Made by a program: the position numbers and the translations under genes. DNA of 47,576 bases from Actinomycetales bacterium UBA1383. Its GTDB lineage: Bacteria; Actinomycetota; Actinomycetes; Actinomycetales; Actinomycetaceae. This document shows positions 25,585-33,906 of the stretch, piece after piece. The first letter of the stretch is position 1. The number at the start of each line of letters is the position of its first letter. The stretch is taken from NCBI GenBank assembly GCA_002305415.1, contig DBQX01000046.1, positions 175,316-222,891 of the forward strand, in the 5' to 3' direction. The notes under the pieces were generated by a model. That model searched no databases. It saw nothing but the letters and a program-made list of their open reading frames with translations, and had not been told where the DNA came from.

Positions 25585-25613
25585 AGGGTACCTCCCCGGG
25601 GTGGAGAAGTCAC
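25585..25613 (-). promoter_or_regulatory. leuL-leuA promoter
   Basis: GTGACT (25613-25608), a 17-bp spacer and TACCCT (25590-25585); 6 nt separate the -10 box from the leader peptide ATG. Transcription would start at or near that ATG. Confidence 0.6.
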
Positions 25614-25632
25614 TTCCCGCACCGCCGGAGGC

Positions 25633-27150
25633 TCACGCGCTGAGACCGCCGAAGATGTCGGGGAATCCGCTCCAGTAGGCGGCGACCACGAGGAGGAGGA
25701 ACACGCCGGAGATCGTCCCCCCGGCCGTGAGCGCCGCCGGGAGGGAGAGCCGCACGCCGTCGTCCCAGGAGTCGGTGACCCGGATCAGGCTCCCGGCGAG
25801 CAGCAGGACCGTCAGCAGCGCGAGCGCCCACTCCAGCCCGTAGACCCCGAAGGTGAACGCCGGGTTGGACCGGTAGTTGAAGGCGTAGTCCGCCACCTGC
25901 CGGATGTACGCGACGAACACCACCCAGGTGCCGAGGACGGCGAGGGCGCTCGCGGCGAGCCAGCGGCCGGTCGAGGCGGGCATGGTCCGGGGAAGGCGAG
26001 GCTGGCCACGCAGCCGGCGCACGACCGCCACGACGAGGTGGGTGGCGGGGCCGAGGGCGAGGAGGCCGACCGGCACCGCGAAGGTCCAGATGATGGCGTT
26101 GCCGCTGGCGAACCAGGCCGGGGAGTCGAGCGGGTCGGCGTGGTGGCGTTGCAGCGGCTGGTCGCCGGCGATCCGGGGCGGCGCCGTCGCCGTCAGGGGC
26201 AGCCCCTGGATCCAGCGCGCGAGGTCGTCCGCGAACGTCCCGGCGAGCGCGTCCCCGATCTTGATGCCGTGGTTCGCGCCCTCGTAGTAGCGGACGGTGT
26301 ACTGGTCGTTGCCGGCGACGGCCATGTCCTCGATCACCTGCCGCGCACCCTGCACGATCGGCATCGCCGCGTCCCCGGTGCCGAACACCACGAACACCGG
26401 CTGGGTCATCCGCTGCTGGTAGGGCTGGGGGTCGAAGTCGGCGTAGTTGACACGCCCCCCGGGGATGCGTGCGCCGAGCGCGCGCGGGATGACGCGGAAC
26501 AGGGGCTGGGGCACCTTCACGTTCCGCAGGTAGGAGTCGGTGGCGAACGCGCCCTGCTGCCGCGGGGGCACGACCGGCGCGGACACGAGCACGACGAACG
26601 CGCAGTCCGGGTCCTCTGCCGCCATCACCGGGGCGATGTAGGCTCCCTCGGACTCGGCGTACAGGCCCACCCGGCTCGGGTCCACCTGCGGGAGGGAGCG
26701 GGTGAACTCGACCGTCCGCTGGTAGTCGTGGGCCATGCCGACGTAGTCGCGCCATGCGGTCGTGTAGGTGTCCATGCGCTTGTCCGGTACCACGGCCACC
26801 ACGCCCGCGGAGGCGAGCTGCTCCGCCTGCGTGGCGAAGCCCTCGTGGGTGGCGGTGCCGGCCCCGTGGAGGAACACCACGGCGGGCAGCGGCCCGTCGA
26901 GGCCGGCGGGGCGGCGCACCTGGGCGGTCACCGTCACCGTGCTCGTGAGCCGCACGGTGTGCAGCTCGCTGACGACCTGGTGGGTGCCCACCGGCGTTGT
27001 GACCGCGTCTGACCCGATCGCGGTCAGTGGCGTCTCGCTGGTGACGGAGGCGTCGACGGGGCGCGGCTTCCAGATCGGCCCCGCCACTGCGCCCACCGCG
27101 GAGACGACCAGCGTGATCGCCAGTCCCACTCCCAGGTGCCGCAGCTTCAC
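25633..27150 (-). CDS. membrane-anchored alpha/beta hydrolase
   Basis: A 505-residue protein with an N-terminal signal-anchor (residues 7-24), an alpha/beta-hydrolase domain and four C-terminal transmembrane segments (about 350-374, 397-418, 432-456, 476-494). The hydrolase domain has the oxyanion motif FLHGAG (about 93-98), a nucleophile Ser167 in YAESEGAY (A replaces the first G of GxSxG), Asp260 in FGTGDAAMP and His294 in EGANHG, so the triad appears complete. With the N-terminal segment anchoring it, the catalytic domain should be extracytoplasmic. Substrate unknown; esterase or peptidase activity is plausible. The GTG start has TAGGAT 6 nt upstream. Confidence 0.78.
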   Translation of the reverse strand: MKLRHLGVGLAITLVVSAVGAVAGPIWKPRPVDASVTSETPLTAIGSDAVTTPVGTHQVVSELHTVRLTSTVTVTAQVRRPAGLDGPLPAVVFLHGAGTATHEGFATQAEQLASAGVVAVVPDKRMDTYTTAWRDYVGMAHDYQRTVEFTRSLPQVDPSRVGLYAESEGAYIAPVMAAEDPDCAFVVLVSAPVVPPRQQGAFATDSYLRNVKVPQPLFRVIPRALGARIPGGRVNYADFDPQPYQQRMTQPVFVVFGTGDAAMPIVQGARQVIEDMAVAGNDQYTVRYYEGANHGIKIGDALAGTFADDLARWIQGLPLTATAPPRIAGDQPLQRHHADPLDSPAWFASGNAIIWTFAVPVGLLALGPATHLVVAVVRRLRGQPRLPRTMPASTGRWLAASALAVLGTWVVFVAYIRQVADYAFNYRSNPAFTFGVYGLEWALALLTVLLLAGSLIRVTDSWDDGVRLSLPAALTAGGTISGVFLLLVVAAYWSGFPDIFGGLSA

Positions 27151-27156
27151 GGGGTC

Positions 27157-27186
27157 ATCCTAGAGGGACGCCGCGGAGCGGGTGAA
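27157..27186 (-). promoter_or_regulatory. promoter of the alpha/beta hydrolase gene (leaderless)
   Basis: TTCACC (27186-27181), an 18-bp spacer and TAGGAT (27162-27157), followed by 6 nt and the GTG start. There is no Shine-Dalgarno sequence. Confidence 0.5.
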
Positions 27187-27199
27187 CTCGAGCCACTCC

Positions 27200-28159
27200 T
27201 CAGAAGCCCAGGCGCCCGAGGAGCTTGGGGTTGCGCTGCCAGTCCTTCGCGACCGTGACGTGCAGGGAGAGGTACACCTTGCGGCCGAGCAGCTCCTCGA
27301 TCCCCGCGCGGGCCCGCGTCCCCACCTGCTTCAACCGCGCGCCCCTCCGCCCGATCACGATGGCCTTCTGGCTCTCGCGCTCGACGAAGACGGTCGCGAA
27401 GATCGCGAGGGTGGTTCCGCCGTCGGCCGAGCGCCGCTCCAGCATCTCGTCGACGACGACGGCGAGCGAGTGCGGCAACTCGTCCCGCACGCCCTCGAGG
27501 GCCGCCTCGCGCACGAGCTCGGCGACACGGACCTGCACCGGCTCGTCCGTGACCTGCCCGCGGGGGTAGAGGGGCGGCGAGACGGGCATGAGCGAGAGCA
27601 GGACGTCGCCCAGTTCCTCCATCTGGGTGCCCCGGGTTCCCGAGCAGGGGACGATGGCCGCGAAGTCCCCCAGGCCCGCCACCTCGAGCAGCTTCACGGC
27701 GAGCGCGTCCCGCGTGACGCGGTCGCTCTTGGTCACCGCGGCCACCACGGGGGCACCGCTGCGGAAGGCGGCGTCCACCACGAACCGGTCGCCCGGCCCC
27801 ACGGCCTCGTCCGAGGGCAGGCAGGCGACGACCGCGTCGACATCCTCCAGCGACTCGTGGACGACGTCGTTGAGCCGCTCCCCCAGCAGGGTCCGGGGGC
27901 GGTGCAGCCCGGGGGTGTCGACGAGAACCAGCTGGCCGTCGGCGCGCTGCACGACGCCGCGCACGGCGTGGCGGGTGGTCTCCGGCCGGTCCGACATGAT
28001 GGCGACCTTCTCGCCGACCAGCGCGTTCGTGAGCGTGGACTTCCCGGCGTTCGGGCGCCCGACGACGGCGACGAACCCGGCACGGAAGCCCTCGGGCCAG
28101 TCCACGACCAGGTCCGCGGCGGCGGAGGGGGGCAGCTCGTCGTCGTCCGGGAACCTCAT
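27200..28159 (-). CDS. era: GTPase Era
   Basis: A 319-residue GTPase that assists 16S rRNA and 30S subunit maturation. G1 is GRPNAGKST (34-42), G3 DTPG (81-84); G4 is TKSD (143-146) instead of NKxD, a change also seen in other actinobacterial Era proteins as I recall. The C-terminal KH RNA-binding domain holds VIGRRGARLKQVGTRAR. Its ATG overlaps the stop of the CBS/CorC gene by 4 bp and GGAGGAGG precedes it. The functional neighbours ybeY and phoH also serve rRNA maturation. Confidence 0.95.
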   Translation of the reverse strand: MRFPDDDELPPSAAADLVVDWPEGFRAGFVAVVGRPNAGKSTLTNALVGEKVAIMSDRPETTRHAVRGVVQRADGQLVLVDTPGLHRPRTLLGERLNDVVHESLEDVDAVVACLPSDEAVGPGDRFVVDAAFRSGAPVVAAVTKSDRVTRDALAVKLLEVAGLGDFAAIVPCSGTRGTQMEELGDVLLSLMPVSPPLYPRGQVTDEPVQVRVAELVREAALEGVRDELPHSLAVVVDEMLERRSADGGTTLAIFATVFVERESQKAIVIGRRGARLKQVGTRARAGIEELLGRKVYLSLHVTVAKDWQRNPKLLGRLGF

Positions 28160-29427
28160 TCGGCCTCCTCCTTCTCGGGGGCACGCGACACCAGGAGGGT
28201 CGCGATCTGGCGGCGGCGCCCCTCGGCCCGCTCCGCCACGAGGTGCAGTCCGAGCACGTCCGCCTCCGACCCCTCGATCGGGACCTTCCCGAGTGCCTTG
28301 GCGAGGAGGCCGCCGGCGGTGTCGACGTCGTCGTCGTCGATCTCGAGGCCGAAGAGGTCCCCGAGCTCGTCGACGGCGAGGCGGGCGGGGACCCGGAGGA
28401 CTCCCCCGCCGAGGTCCTCGACCTCGGGCAGGTCGGCGTCGTGCTCGTCCTGCAGCTCGCCGACCAGCTCCTCGATGAGGTCCTCGATCGTGACGAGGCC
28501 GGCGACGCCGCCGTACTCGTCGATCACCACCGCGATGTGGGAGGACTCGGTCTGCATCTCGCGAAGGAGGTCGTCCACGCGCTTCATCTCGGGCACCATC
28601 ATGACGGGCCGCATCGCATCCGCGGCCGTGAGTGCCCGCTCGCCGCTGCGGCGGGCGGCGCGCAGGGCGTCCTTCAGGTACAGCACGCCGCGCAGGTCGT
28701 CGACGCTGTCGCCGATGACGGGGACGCGCGAGAACCCCGAGCGGATGAACAGGCCGATCGCCTTGTCGAGCGGGGTGTCGACACCGGTGGTGAGCATGTC
28801 GGTGCGGGGGACCATGACCTCGCGGGTGAGCGTGCGGCTGAGCTCGAACACCGACTGCAGCATGCTGCGCTCGTCGTCCTCGATCTCCTCGCTCTCCGAG
28901 ACGAGATCCACCATGTCGCGCAGGTCCTCACCCGGCTCGGCGTCCACCTCGTGGGGGCGGGAGTGGAGGCGCTCGCCGAGGCTCACGAAGGGGCGGGCCA
29001 GCGTGGTCAAGGCGGTGAGCAGGCCGGACTGGGCGTGGAGCACGCGTTCCGGCGCACGACGGGAGCCGCGCGGGGAGAGCCCGGAGACCAGGGTGATGAC
29101 GAGGGCGCTGAGGCCGACGGCGGCCAGCAGCACGTGCCACCACGCCGGCAGCAGGTCGGCCAGCAGGAGCGTGAGGCACACCGCGCCCAGGACCTCGGCG
29201 AGCAGCCGGAAGAAGGCGACACCGGCGACGGCGGCGCGCCGGTCGTCGAGGAGGCGGTCGACCGCGTCCGCCCGCGGGCGGCCCTCCTGGCGCATCTCGG
29301 CGACGGCGGCGCGCGTGGTCCGCTGGAGCGCCGCCTCGCTGGACGACAGCAGGGCCGCGACGGCGAAAGCGGCGAGGCTGAGGATCCCGAGGAGCACCTC
29401 GGGAACCTGGTCGACCATCCCGACCAT
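28156..29427 (-). CDS. CNNM/CorC-type membrane protein with CBS domains
   Basis: A 423-residue protein: N-terminal DUF21/CNNM transmembrane domain (about 1-125, four hydrophobic segments), a CBS pair (about 195-320, with EVMVPRTDML and HIAVVIDEYGGVAGLVTIEDLIEELVG) and a C-terminal CorC/HlyC domain (about 335-415). The family is linked to magnesium or cobalt efflux and was once called hemolysin. The start overlaps the ybeY stop by one base (TGATG) and the end overlaps era. The start could also be the Met three codons later. Confidence 0.93.
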   Translation of the reverse strand: MVGMVDQVPEVLLGILSLAAFAVAALLSSSEAALQRTTRAAVAEMRQEGRPRADAVDRLLDDRRAAVAGVAFFRLLAEVLGAVCLTLLLADLLPAWWHVLLAAVGLSALVITLVSGLSPRGSRRAPERVLHAQSGLLTALTTLARPFVSLGERLHSRPHEVDAEPGEDLRDMVDLVSESEEIEDDERSMLQSVFELSRTLTREVMVPRTDMLTTGVDTPLDKAIGLFIRSGFSRVPVIGDSVDDLRGVLYLKDALRAARRSGERALTAADAMRPVMMVPEMKRVDDLLREMQTESSHIAVVIDEYGGVAGLVTIEDLIEELVGELQDEHDADLPEVEDLGGGVLRVPARLAVDELGDLFGLEIDDDDVDTAGGLLAKALGKVPIEGSEADVLGLHLVAERAEGRRRQIATLLVSRAPEKEEAE

Positions 29428-29879
29428 CAGCGGTCTGCGAGGAACGTCAGCAGGAGGTGCCGCTGCAGCTCGAACATCTGCTTCTCCTCCTCCGGCTCGG
29501 CGTGGTCGAAGCCGAGGAGGTGGAGGATCCCGTGCACGGTGAGCAGCAGCAGCTCCTCGACGGTCGAGTGGCCGGCCTGCCTGGCCTGCTCGGCGGCGAC
29601 ATCGGGGCAGAGCACGACGTCCCCGAGGATGCCCGGCTCGGGGGTCTCACCCTCGCGGCCGGGGCGGAGCTCGTCCATCGGGAAGCTCAGCACGTCGGTG
29701 GGTCCGGGCTCGTCCATCCAGCGCCGGTTCAGGTCGGCCATGGCATCCGCCGAGACGAGCAGGATGGACAGCTCGGCCTGTGGGTGGACGTGCAGGCGGT
29801 CGAGCACGTGGCGCGCCAGGGCGGCGAACTCCTCCCCGTCGATCTCGTAGCTCGTCTCGTTGTTCACCTCGGTGCTCAT
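29427..29879 (-). CDS. ybeY: endoribonuclease YbeY
   Basis: A 150-residue zinc-dependent RNase for 16S rRNA 3'-end maturation and ribosome quality control. The family motif HGILHLLGFDHAEPEEE contains the three zinc-binding histidines; GPTDVLSFPMDE is the other conserved block. The start ATG at 29879 overlaps the phoH stop by 4 bp; a longer in-frame extension overlaps phoH and is not needed. Confidence 0.95.
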   Translation of the reverse strand: MSTEVNNETSYEIDGEEFAALARHVLDRLHVHPQAELSILLVSADAMADLNRRWMDEPGPTDVLSFPMDELRPGREGETPEPGILGDVVLCPDVAAEQARQAGHSTVEELLLLTVHGILHLLGFDHAEPEEEKQMFELQRHLLLTFLADR

Positions 29880-30880
29880 GTGCGCTCCTCCCGGCCCGTG
29901 CGCCCGTGCCGGCCCTCTCCGAGCTGGCGGCTGTCCCACCGTTCGTAGGCGTCGATGATCTCACCGACCAGCCGGTGCCGGACGACGTCGGCACTCGTGA
30001 GGCGGCAGAAGGCGACGTCGTCGATCCCCGTGAGGATCTCCTGGACCACCCGCAGCCCGGACCGGATGCCGCCCGGGAGGTCCACCTGGGTGACGTCGCC
30101 GGTCACCACGACCTTGGAGTTGAACCCGAGCCGGGTGAGGAACATCTTCATCTGCTCGGCGGAGGTGTTCTGCGCCTCGTCGAGGATGATGAAGGCGTCA
30201 TTGAGGGTGCGTCCGCGCATGTAGGCGAGGGGCGCCACCTCGATGGTCCCGGCGGCCATCAGCTTGGGGATGGAATCGGGGTCGATCATGTCGTGCAGCG
30301 CGTCGTACAGCGGACGGAGGTAGGGGTCGATCTTCTCGGAGAGTGAGCCCGGGAGGAACCCGAGTCGCTCGCCCGCCTCCACGGCGGGCCGGGTCAGGAC
30401 GATCCGGGTGACCTGCTTGGACTGCAGGGCGTTGACCGCCTTGGCCATGGCGAGGTAGGTCTTGCCGGTGCCGGCGGGCCCGATGCCGAACACGATGGTG
30501 TGCGCGTCGATGGCGTCCACGTACGCCTTCTGCCCCACGGTCTTGGGGCGGATCGTCCGCCCCCGGGTGGAGACGATGTTCGTGGCCATCACGGCGGCCG
30601 GACTCGCGTCCCCGGTCAGCATCCCGATGGCGCGGTCGACGGCGTCGCCGCCGAGCGGGGTCCCGGCACGGGCCACCCGCACGAGTTCCTCGATCAGCCG
30701 TTGCGCCGTCGTCACGTCCCCGACGGGGCCGGTGAGCGTCACGACGTTGCCGCGCGCGTGCACCTCGACCCGGGAGAACCCCGCCTCGATGGCGCGGAGC
30801 ACCTCGTCACGGGTACCGAAGAGGGTGACGGGATGGATGTCCTCGGGAATCGTCACGCGGTAGGTGACAGGAGCGGTCAT
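29876..30880 (-). CDS. phoH: PhoH family ATPase
   Basis: A 334-residue P-loop ATPase of the YbeZ/PhoH type. Walker A is GPAGTGKT (about 135-142); Walker B is IILDEAQN; VVTGDVTQVDLPGG is sensor-like. The family partners YbeY in RNA processing, which matches the overlap of the two genes. It overlaps rsmE by 4 bp (ATGA). Confidence 0.94.
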   Translation of the reverse strand: MTAPVTYRVTIPEDIHPVTLFGTRDEVLRAIEAGFSRVEVHARGNVVTLTGPVGDVTTAQRLIEELVRVARAGTPLGGDAVDRAIGMLTGDASPAAVMATNIVSTRGRTIRPKTVGQKAYVDAIDAHTIVFGIGPAGTGKTYLAMAKAVNALQSKQVTRIVLTRPAVEAGERLGFLPGSLSEKIDPYLRPLYDALHDMIDPDSIPKLMAAGTIEVAPLAYMRGRTLNDAFIILDEAQNTSAEQMKMFLTRLGFNSKVVVTGDVTQVDLPGGIRSGLRVVQEILTGIDDVAFCRLTSADVVRHRLVGEIIDAYERWDSRQLGEGRHGRTGREERT

Positions 30881-31638
30881 GCGCGCTCCCCCGCCCCGGT
30901 GGGCGACCAGCGCCCGACGCCGCGGGCGACGTGCGAGAGCGCGACCGGGCCGGCGGTGCCGGACCTCATCACGTGCGGACCGGCGAGCACCGCCATGCCA
31001 CCGGCCGCGGTGAGCCGGGCGAGTTCCCGCGCGGTCAGCCCTCCCTCGGGCCCCACGACCACCAGCACCCGCCCCGCCGCCGGCACCGCGTCAGCCAGCG
31101 AGAGCCGCGCGTCTGCGTGGAGGACGAGCACCGTTCCCCCGCCGGCGACGACCTCCGCGGCAAGGGCGGCGAGTTCCGTGGAGTCGTGGAGCGGCAGCAG
31201 CCGGGGGACGCGGGACCGGCGCGCCTGCTTGGCCGCCGCACGGAGCACCGACTCCCACTTCGCCGCGGCCCGCCCGGCCTTCGCCGCCGGCCACTGCGCG
31301 ATGGAACGCTCGGCCTGCCAGGGGACGACGACGTCGACCCCCACCTCGGTGGCCATGGCGATGGCCTCCTCGTCACGCCCGCCCTTCGCGAGCGCCTGCG
31401 CGAGGATGAGCTCGGCCGCGTCCTCCTCCCGGGTGACCGACTCGACGTCGATGCGGACGCCGTCCGCCGTGACCTCGGCCACCCGTCCGCGCAGGCGCGT
31501 GCCACGGCCATCGACGACGTCGATCGGGTCGCCCGGGGCCAGCCGCATCACGTGGGCGTGGTGCCCCTCGGCGCCGGACAGGGTGAACGTCCCGGCGGTC
31601 GCGGGCACCTGGTCCGCCAGGAAGACGGGGTTCGTCAC
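30877..31638 (-). CDS. rsmE: 16S rRNA (uracil1498-N3)-methyltransferase
   Basis: A 253-residue SPOUT-class methyltransferase for position 1498 of 16S rRNA. It has the N-terminal PUA-like region (SGAEGHHAHVMRLAPGD), a middle ALAKGGRDEEAIAMATEVGVD, and the SAM-binding trefoil knot with VVVGPEGGLTARELARL and MRSGTAGPVALSH. GTG start overlaps the dnaJ stop (GTGA). It is part of the coupled hrcA-to-era run. Confidence 0.94.
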   Translation of the reverse strand: MTNPVFLADQVPATAGTFTLSGAEGHHAHVMRLAPGDPIDVVDGRGTRLRGRVAEVTADGVRIDVESVTREEDAAELILAQALAKGGRDEEAIAMATEVGVDVVVPWQAERSIAQWPAAKAGRAAAKWESVLRAAAKQARRSRVPRLLPLHDSTELAALAAEVVAGGGTVLVLHADARLSLADAVPAAGRVLVVVGPEGGLTARELARLTAAGGMAVLAGPHVMRSGTAGPVALSHVARGVGRWSPTGAGERA

Positions 31639-32756
31639 AGGCCGATCTTCTCTTTCAGCCGCGCGAACATCCCTGATCCGGCGGTCACGCGGGGCTCCAC
31701 GCGGTCCTCGCCGCGCAGGCGCGCGAGTTCGCCGAGCAGCTCACGCTGGCGGTCGTCGAGCCGTGCGGGCATCTCGACGTCGACGAAGACCTTCAGGTCG
31801 CCGCGCACGTGGTGGTAGAGGCGGGTGACGCCCAGGCCCTTGAGCACCTCGGTGTGTCCCGGCTGGGTGCCGGGCCGGATGGTCACCTCGCGGGGCCCGT
31901 CGAAGGTGTCGATGGTGAGGACGGTCCCGAGCGCGGCCGCCGTCATGGGCACCGTCACCGAGCACAGCAGGTCGTCGCCGGACCGCGTGAAGCGGTCGTG
32001 GGGCCGCACGCGGAACTCGACGTGCAGGTCGCCGGCCGGTCCAGCGCCGGGTCCCACCTCGCCCTGGCCGGGCATGCGCAGGCGGGCGCCGTTCTCGACG
32101 CCGGCCGGCACCTCCACGGTGATGGTGCGGCGGGTCCGCACGCGCCCGTCGCCGGAGCACTCCGGGCACGGATCGGTGATGACGGTGCCGTGGCCGTGGC
32201 ACGCGGAGCAGGGACTGGTGGTCATGATCTGCCCGAGGAGCGAGCGGGCCACGCGCTGCACCGATCCCCGCCCCCCGCAGGCCTCGCAGGTGCGCGGGCT
32301 GGTGCCGGGCCGGCAGCAGGTTCCCGAGCAGGTGGGGCACACGATGGCGGTGTTGACCGTGATCTCGCGGGTGGACCCGAACACGGCCTCCCGGAGGTCG
32401 ATCTCGAGGGGGACGAGGGCGTCCTGGCCGCGCCGGCCCCGGGGGACGGGACCACGCGGATTGGCCGCGCCGGCGGCCGCCCCGAAGAACGTCTCGAAGA
32501 TGTCCTGGAAGCCGAAGCCGGGACCGCTCCCCCCCATGCCGCCGAGCGCGCTCTCGCCACCCAGGTCGTACATCTGCCGCTTCTCCGGATCGGAGAGCAC
32601 CTCATAGGCGTGGGCGACCTCCTTGAAGCGGTCCTCGGACCCGGGCCCGGCGACGTCGGGGTGGGTCTCGCGGGCCAGCTTCCGGTACGCCCGCTTGATC
32701 TCCTCGGCTGAGGCGTTGCGCGCCACCCCGAGGACGTCGTAGTAGTTCCTGCTCAC
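31635..32756 (-). CDS. dnaJ: chaperone DnaJ
   Basis: A 373-residue type I Hsp40 co-chaperone for DnaK. The J-domain carries HPD in ARETHPDVAG, then a Gly/Phe region, then a zinc domain with four repeats: CPTCSGTC, CEACGGRG, CSACHGHG and CPECSGDG. The first departs from CxxCxGxG by ending in Cys. C-terminal substrate-binding domains follow. GTG start 12 bp after hrcA. As the partner of hrcA it is probably the DnaJ2 paralogue regulated by HrcA, not the one beside dnaK. Confidence 0.95.
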   Translation of the reverse strand: MSRNYYDVLGVARNASAEEIKRAYRKLARETHPDVAGPGSEDRFKEVAHAYEVLSDPEKRQMYDLGGESALGGMGGSGPGFGFQDIFETFFGAAAGAANPRGPVPRGRRGQDALVPLEIDLREAVFGSTREITVNTAIVCPTCSGTCCRPGTSPRTCEACGGRGSVQRVARSLLGQIMTTSPCSACHGHGTVITDPCPECSGDGRVRTRRTITVEVPAGVENGARLRMPGQGEVGPGAGPAGDLHVEFRVRPHDRFTRSGDDLLCSVTVPMTAAALGTVLTIDTFDGPREVTIRPGTQPGHTEVLKGLGVTRLYHHVRGDLKVFVDVEMPARLDDRQRELLGELARLRGEDRVEPRVTAGSGMFARLKEKIGL

Positions 32757-32768
32757 TCGCGCCCTGTT

Positions 32769-33785
32769 CTACTGGGTGTCAAGGATCTGTGACACGTACC
32801 GTGCAACGGCACGGACGGCTGCCATTGTTCCCGGATAGTCCATCCGGGTGGGACCGAGGACCGCGAGCGCGCCGACGGGTCCCCGCTCCGGTCCCCCGTA
32901 GGTGGCGGTCACGAGCGATGCCTCGGCGAGTCCCTCGTGGCGGTTCTCGGCGCCGATCCGCACCGCGACCGCGTCGTCCCGCACCATCTCGCTGAGCAGG
33001 CGCAGCACGACGACCTGCTCCTCGAGGGCGTCGAGGACCGGCCCGATCGTCCGCGGGAAGTCGGTGGTGGCGCGCGCGAGGTTCGCGGTGCCAGCCATCA
33101 CGATGCGCTCCTCGGTGTCGGACCGCAGGGTCTCCACCAGCAGCGGGGCGAGCGCGCGCACCACGGGGAGCACCTCGGGGTCCACCTCGTCGACGAGCTG
33201 GGCCAGCGGCGTCGCGAGTTCGGAGAGCTGGAGCCCGACCAGCTTCTCGTTCAGCTTCGCGCGCAGGTGCGTGAGGTCGGGCAGCACGTCGGGGAACTCG
33301 ATGGTCCGCTGCTCCACGCGGCCGTTCTCGGTGATGACCACGAGCAGCAGGTGGTGGTCGGCCAGGCGCACCACCTCGAGGTGGCGCAGCACCGAGCGCT
33401 GCAGGCTCGGGTACTGGACGATCGCGACGAGGTGGGTGAGGTGGGCGAGGCTGCGCACGGTGCGTTCGAGGATCTCGTCCAGGTCCATGGCGCCGCTGAG
33501 GACCAATTCGATCGCCCGGCGCTCGGCGGGCGAGAGCGGCTTGAGGGTGGCGATCTGGTCGACGAAGCGGCGGTACCCCTTGTCCGTGGGCACGCGTCCA
33601 GCCGAGGTGTGGGGCTGCATGATGTAGCCACTCTCCTCGAGGTACGCCATGTCGTTCCGGATCGTCGCCGGCGAGACCCCGAGGTGGTGGCGCTCGACGA
33701 TGGCCCGCGACCCCACCGGCTCCCGGGTGGAGACGTAGTCCTGCACGATCGCGCGCAGCACCTCCATCCGACGCTCGTCGCTCAT
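32769..33785 (-). CDS. hrcA: heat-inducible transcription repressor HrcA
   Basis: A 338-residue repressor of class I heat-shock genes. The N-terminal winged helix (RRMEVLRAIVQDYVSTREPVGSRAIVERH, then SPATIRNDMAYLEESGYI) is typical, followed by a GAF-like domain. The start ATG 33785 has GGAGGGGAG directly upstream. A CIRCE operator stands 15-42 bp before it, so the hrcA-dnaJ run is self-regulated. Together with dnaJ and the rRNA genes below it forms the conserved block. Confidence 0.96.
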   Translation of the reverse strand: MSDERRMEVLRAIVQDYVSTREPVGSRAIVERHHLGVSPATIRNDMAYLEESGYIMQPHTSAGRVPTDKGYRRFVDQIATLKPLSPAERRAIELVLSGAMDLDEILERTVRSLAHLTHLVAIVQYPSLQRSVLRHLEVVRLADHHLLLVVITENGRVEQRTIEFPDVLPDLTHLRAKLNEKLVGLQLSELATPLAQLVDEVDPEVLPVVRALAPLLVETLRSDTEERIVMAGTANLARATTDFPRTIGPVLDALEEQVVVLRLLSEMVRDDAVAVRIGAENRHEGLAEASLVTATYGGPERGPVGALAVLGPTRMDYPGTMAAVRAVARYVSQILDTQ

Positions 33786-33800
33786 CTCCCCTCCTCCCGG

Positions 33801-33827
33801 CAAGCACTCCACCGCTCTGAGTGCCAA
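33801..33827 (-). promoter_or_regulatory. CIRCE operator
   Basis: CAAGCACTC, 9 bp, GAGTGCCAA matches the CIRCE consensus (TTAGCACTC-N9-GAGTGCTAA) with three mismatches in the outer positions, while the core GCACTC-N9-GAGTGC is intact. It lies just before hrcA and overlaps the expected transcription start, so HrcA would block transcription at normal temperature. Confidence 0.88.
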
Positions 33828-33832
33828 TTCTA
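33827..33832 (-). promoter_or_regulatory. -10 box of the hrcA promoter
   Basis: TAGAAT on the minus strand directly beside the CIRCE element. Transcription would start near 33820, inside the operator. No strong -35 is visible. Confidence 0.5.
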
Positions 33833-33893
33833 CGTCGGCAGCCTGCATGAGGGATGCCCGGGGTGCCTCCACCGCGACGACGCCCGACGCGCG

Positions 33894-33899
33894 TACCCT
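33894..33899 (+). promoter_or_regulatory. -10 box of leaderless DUF3097 transcript
   Basis: TACCCT with 7 nt to the GTG start and no ribosome binding site between. It fits a leaderless transcript of the DUF3097 gene. Confidence 0.45.
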
Positions 33900-33906
33900 C
33901 CGTTCG

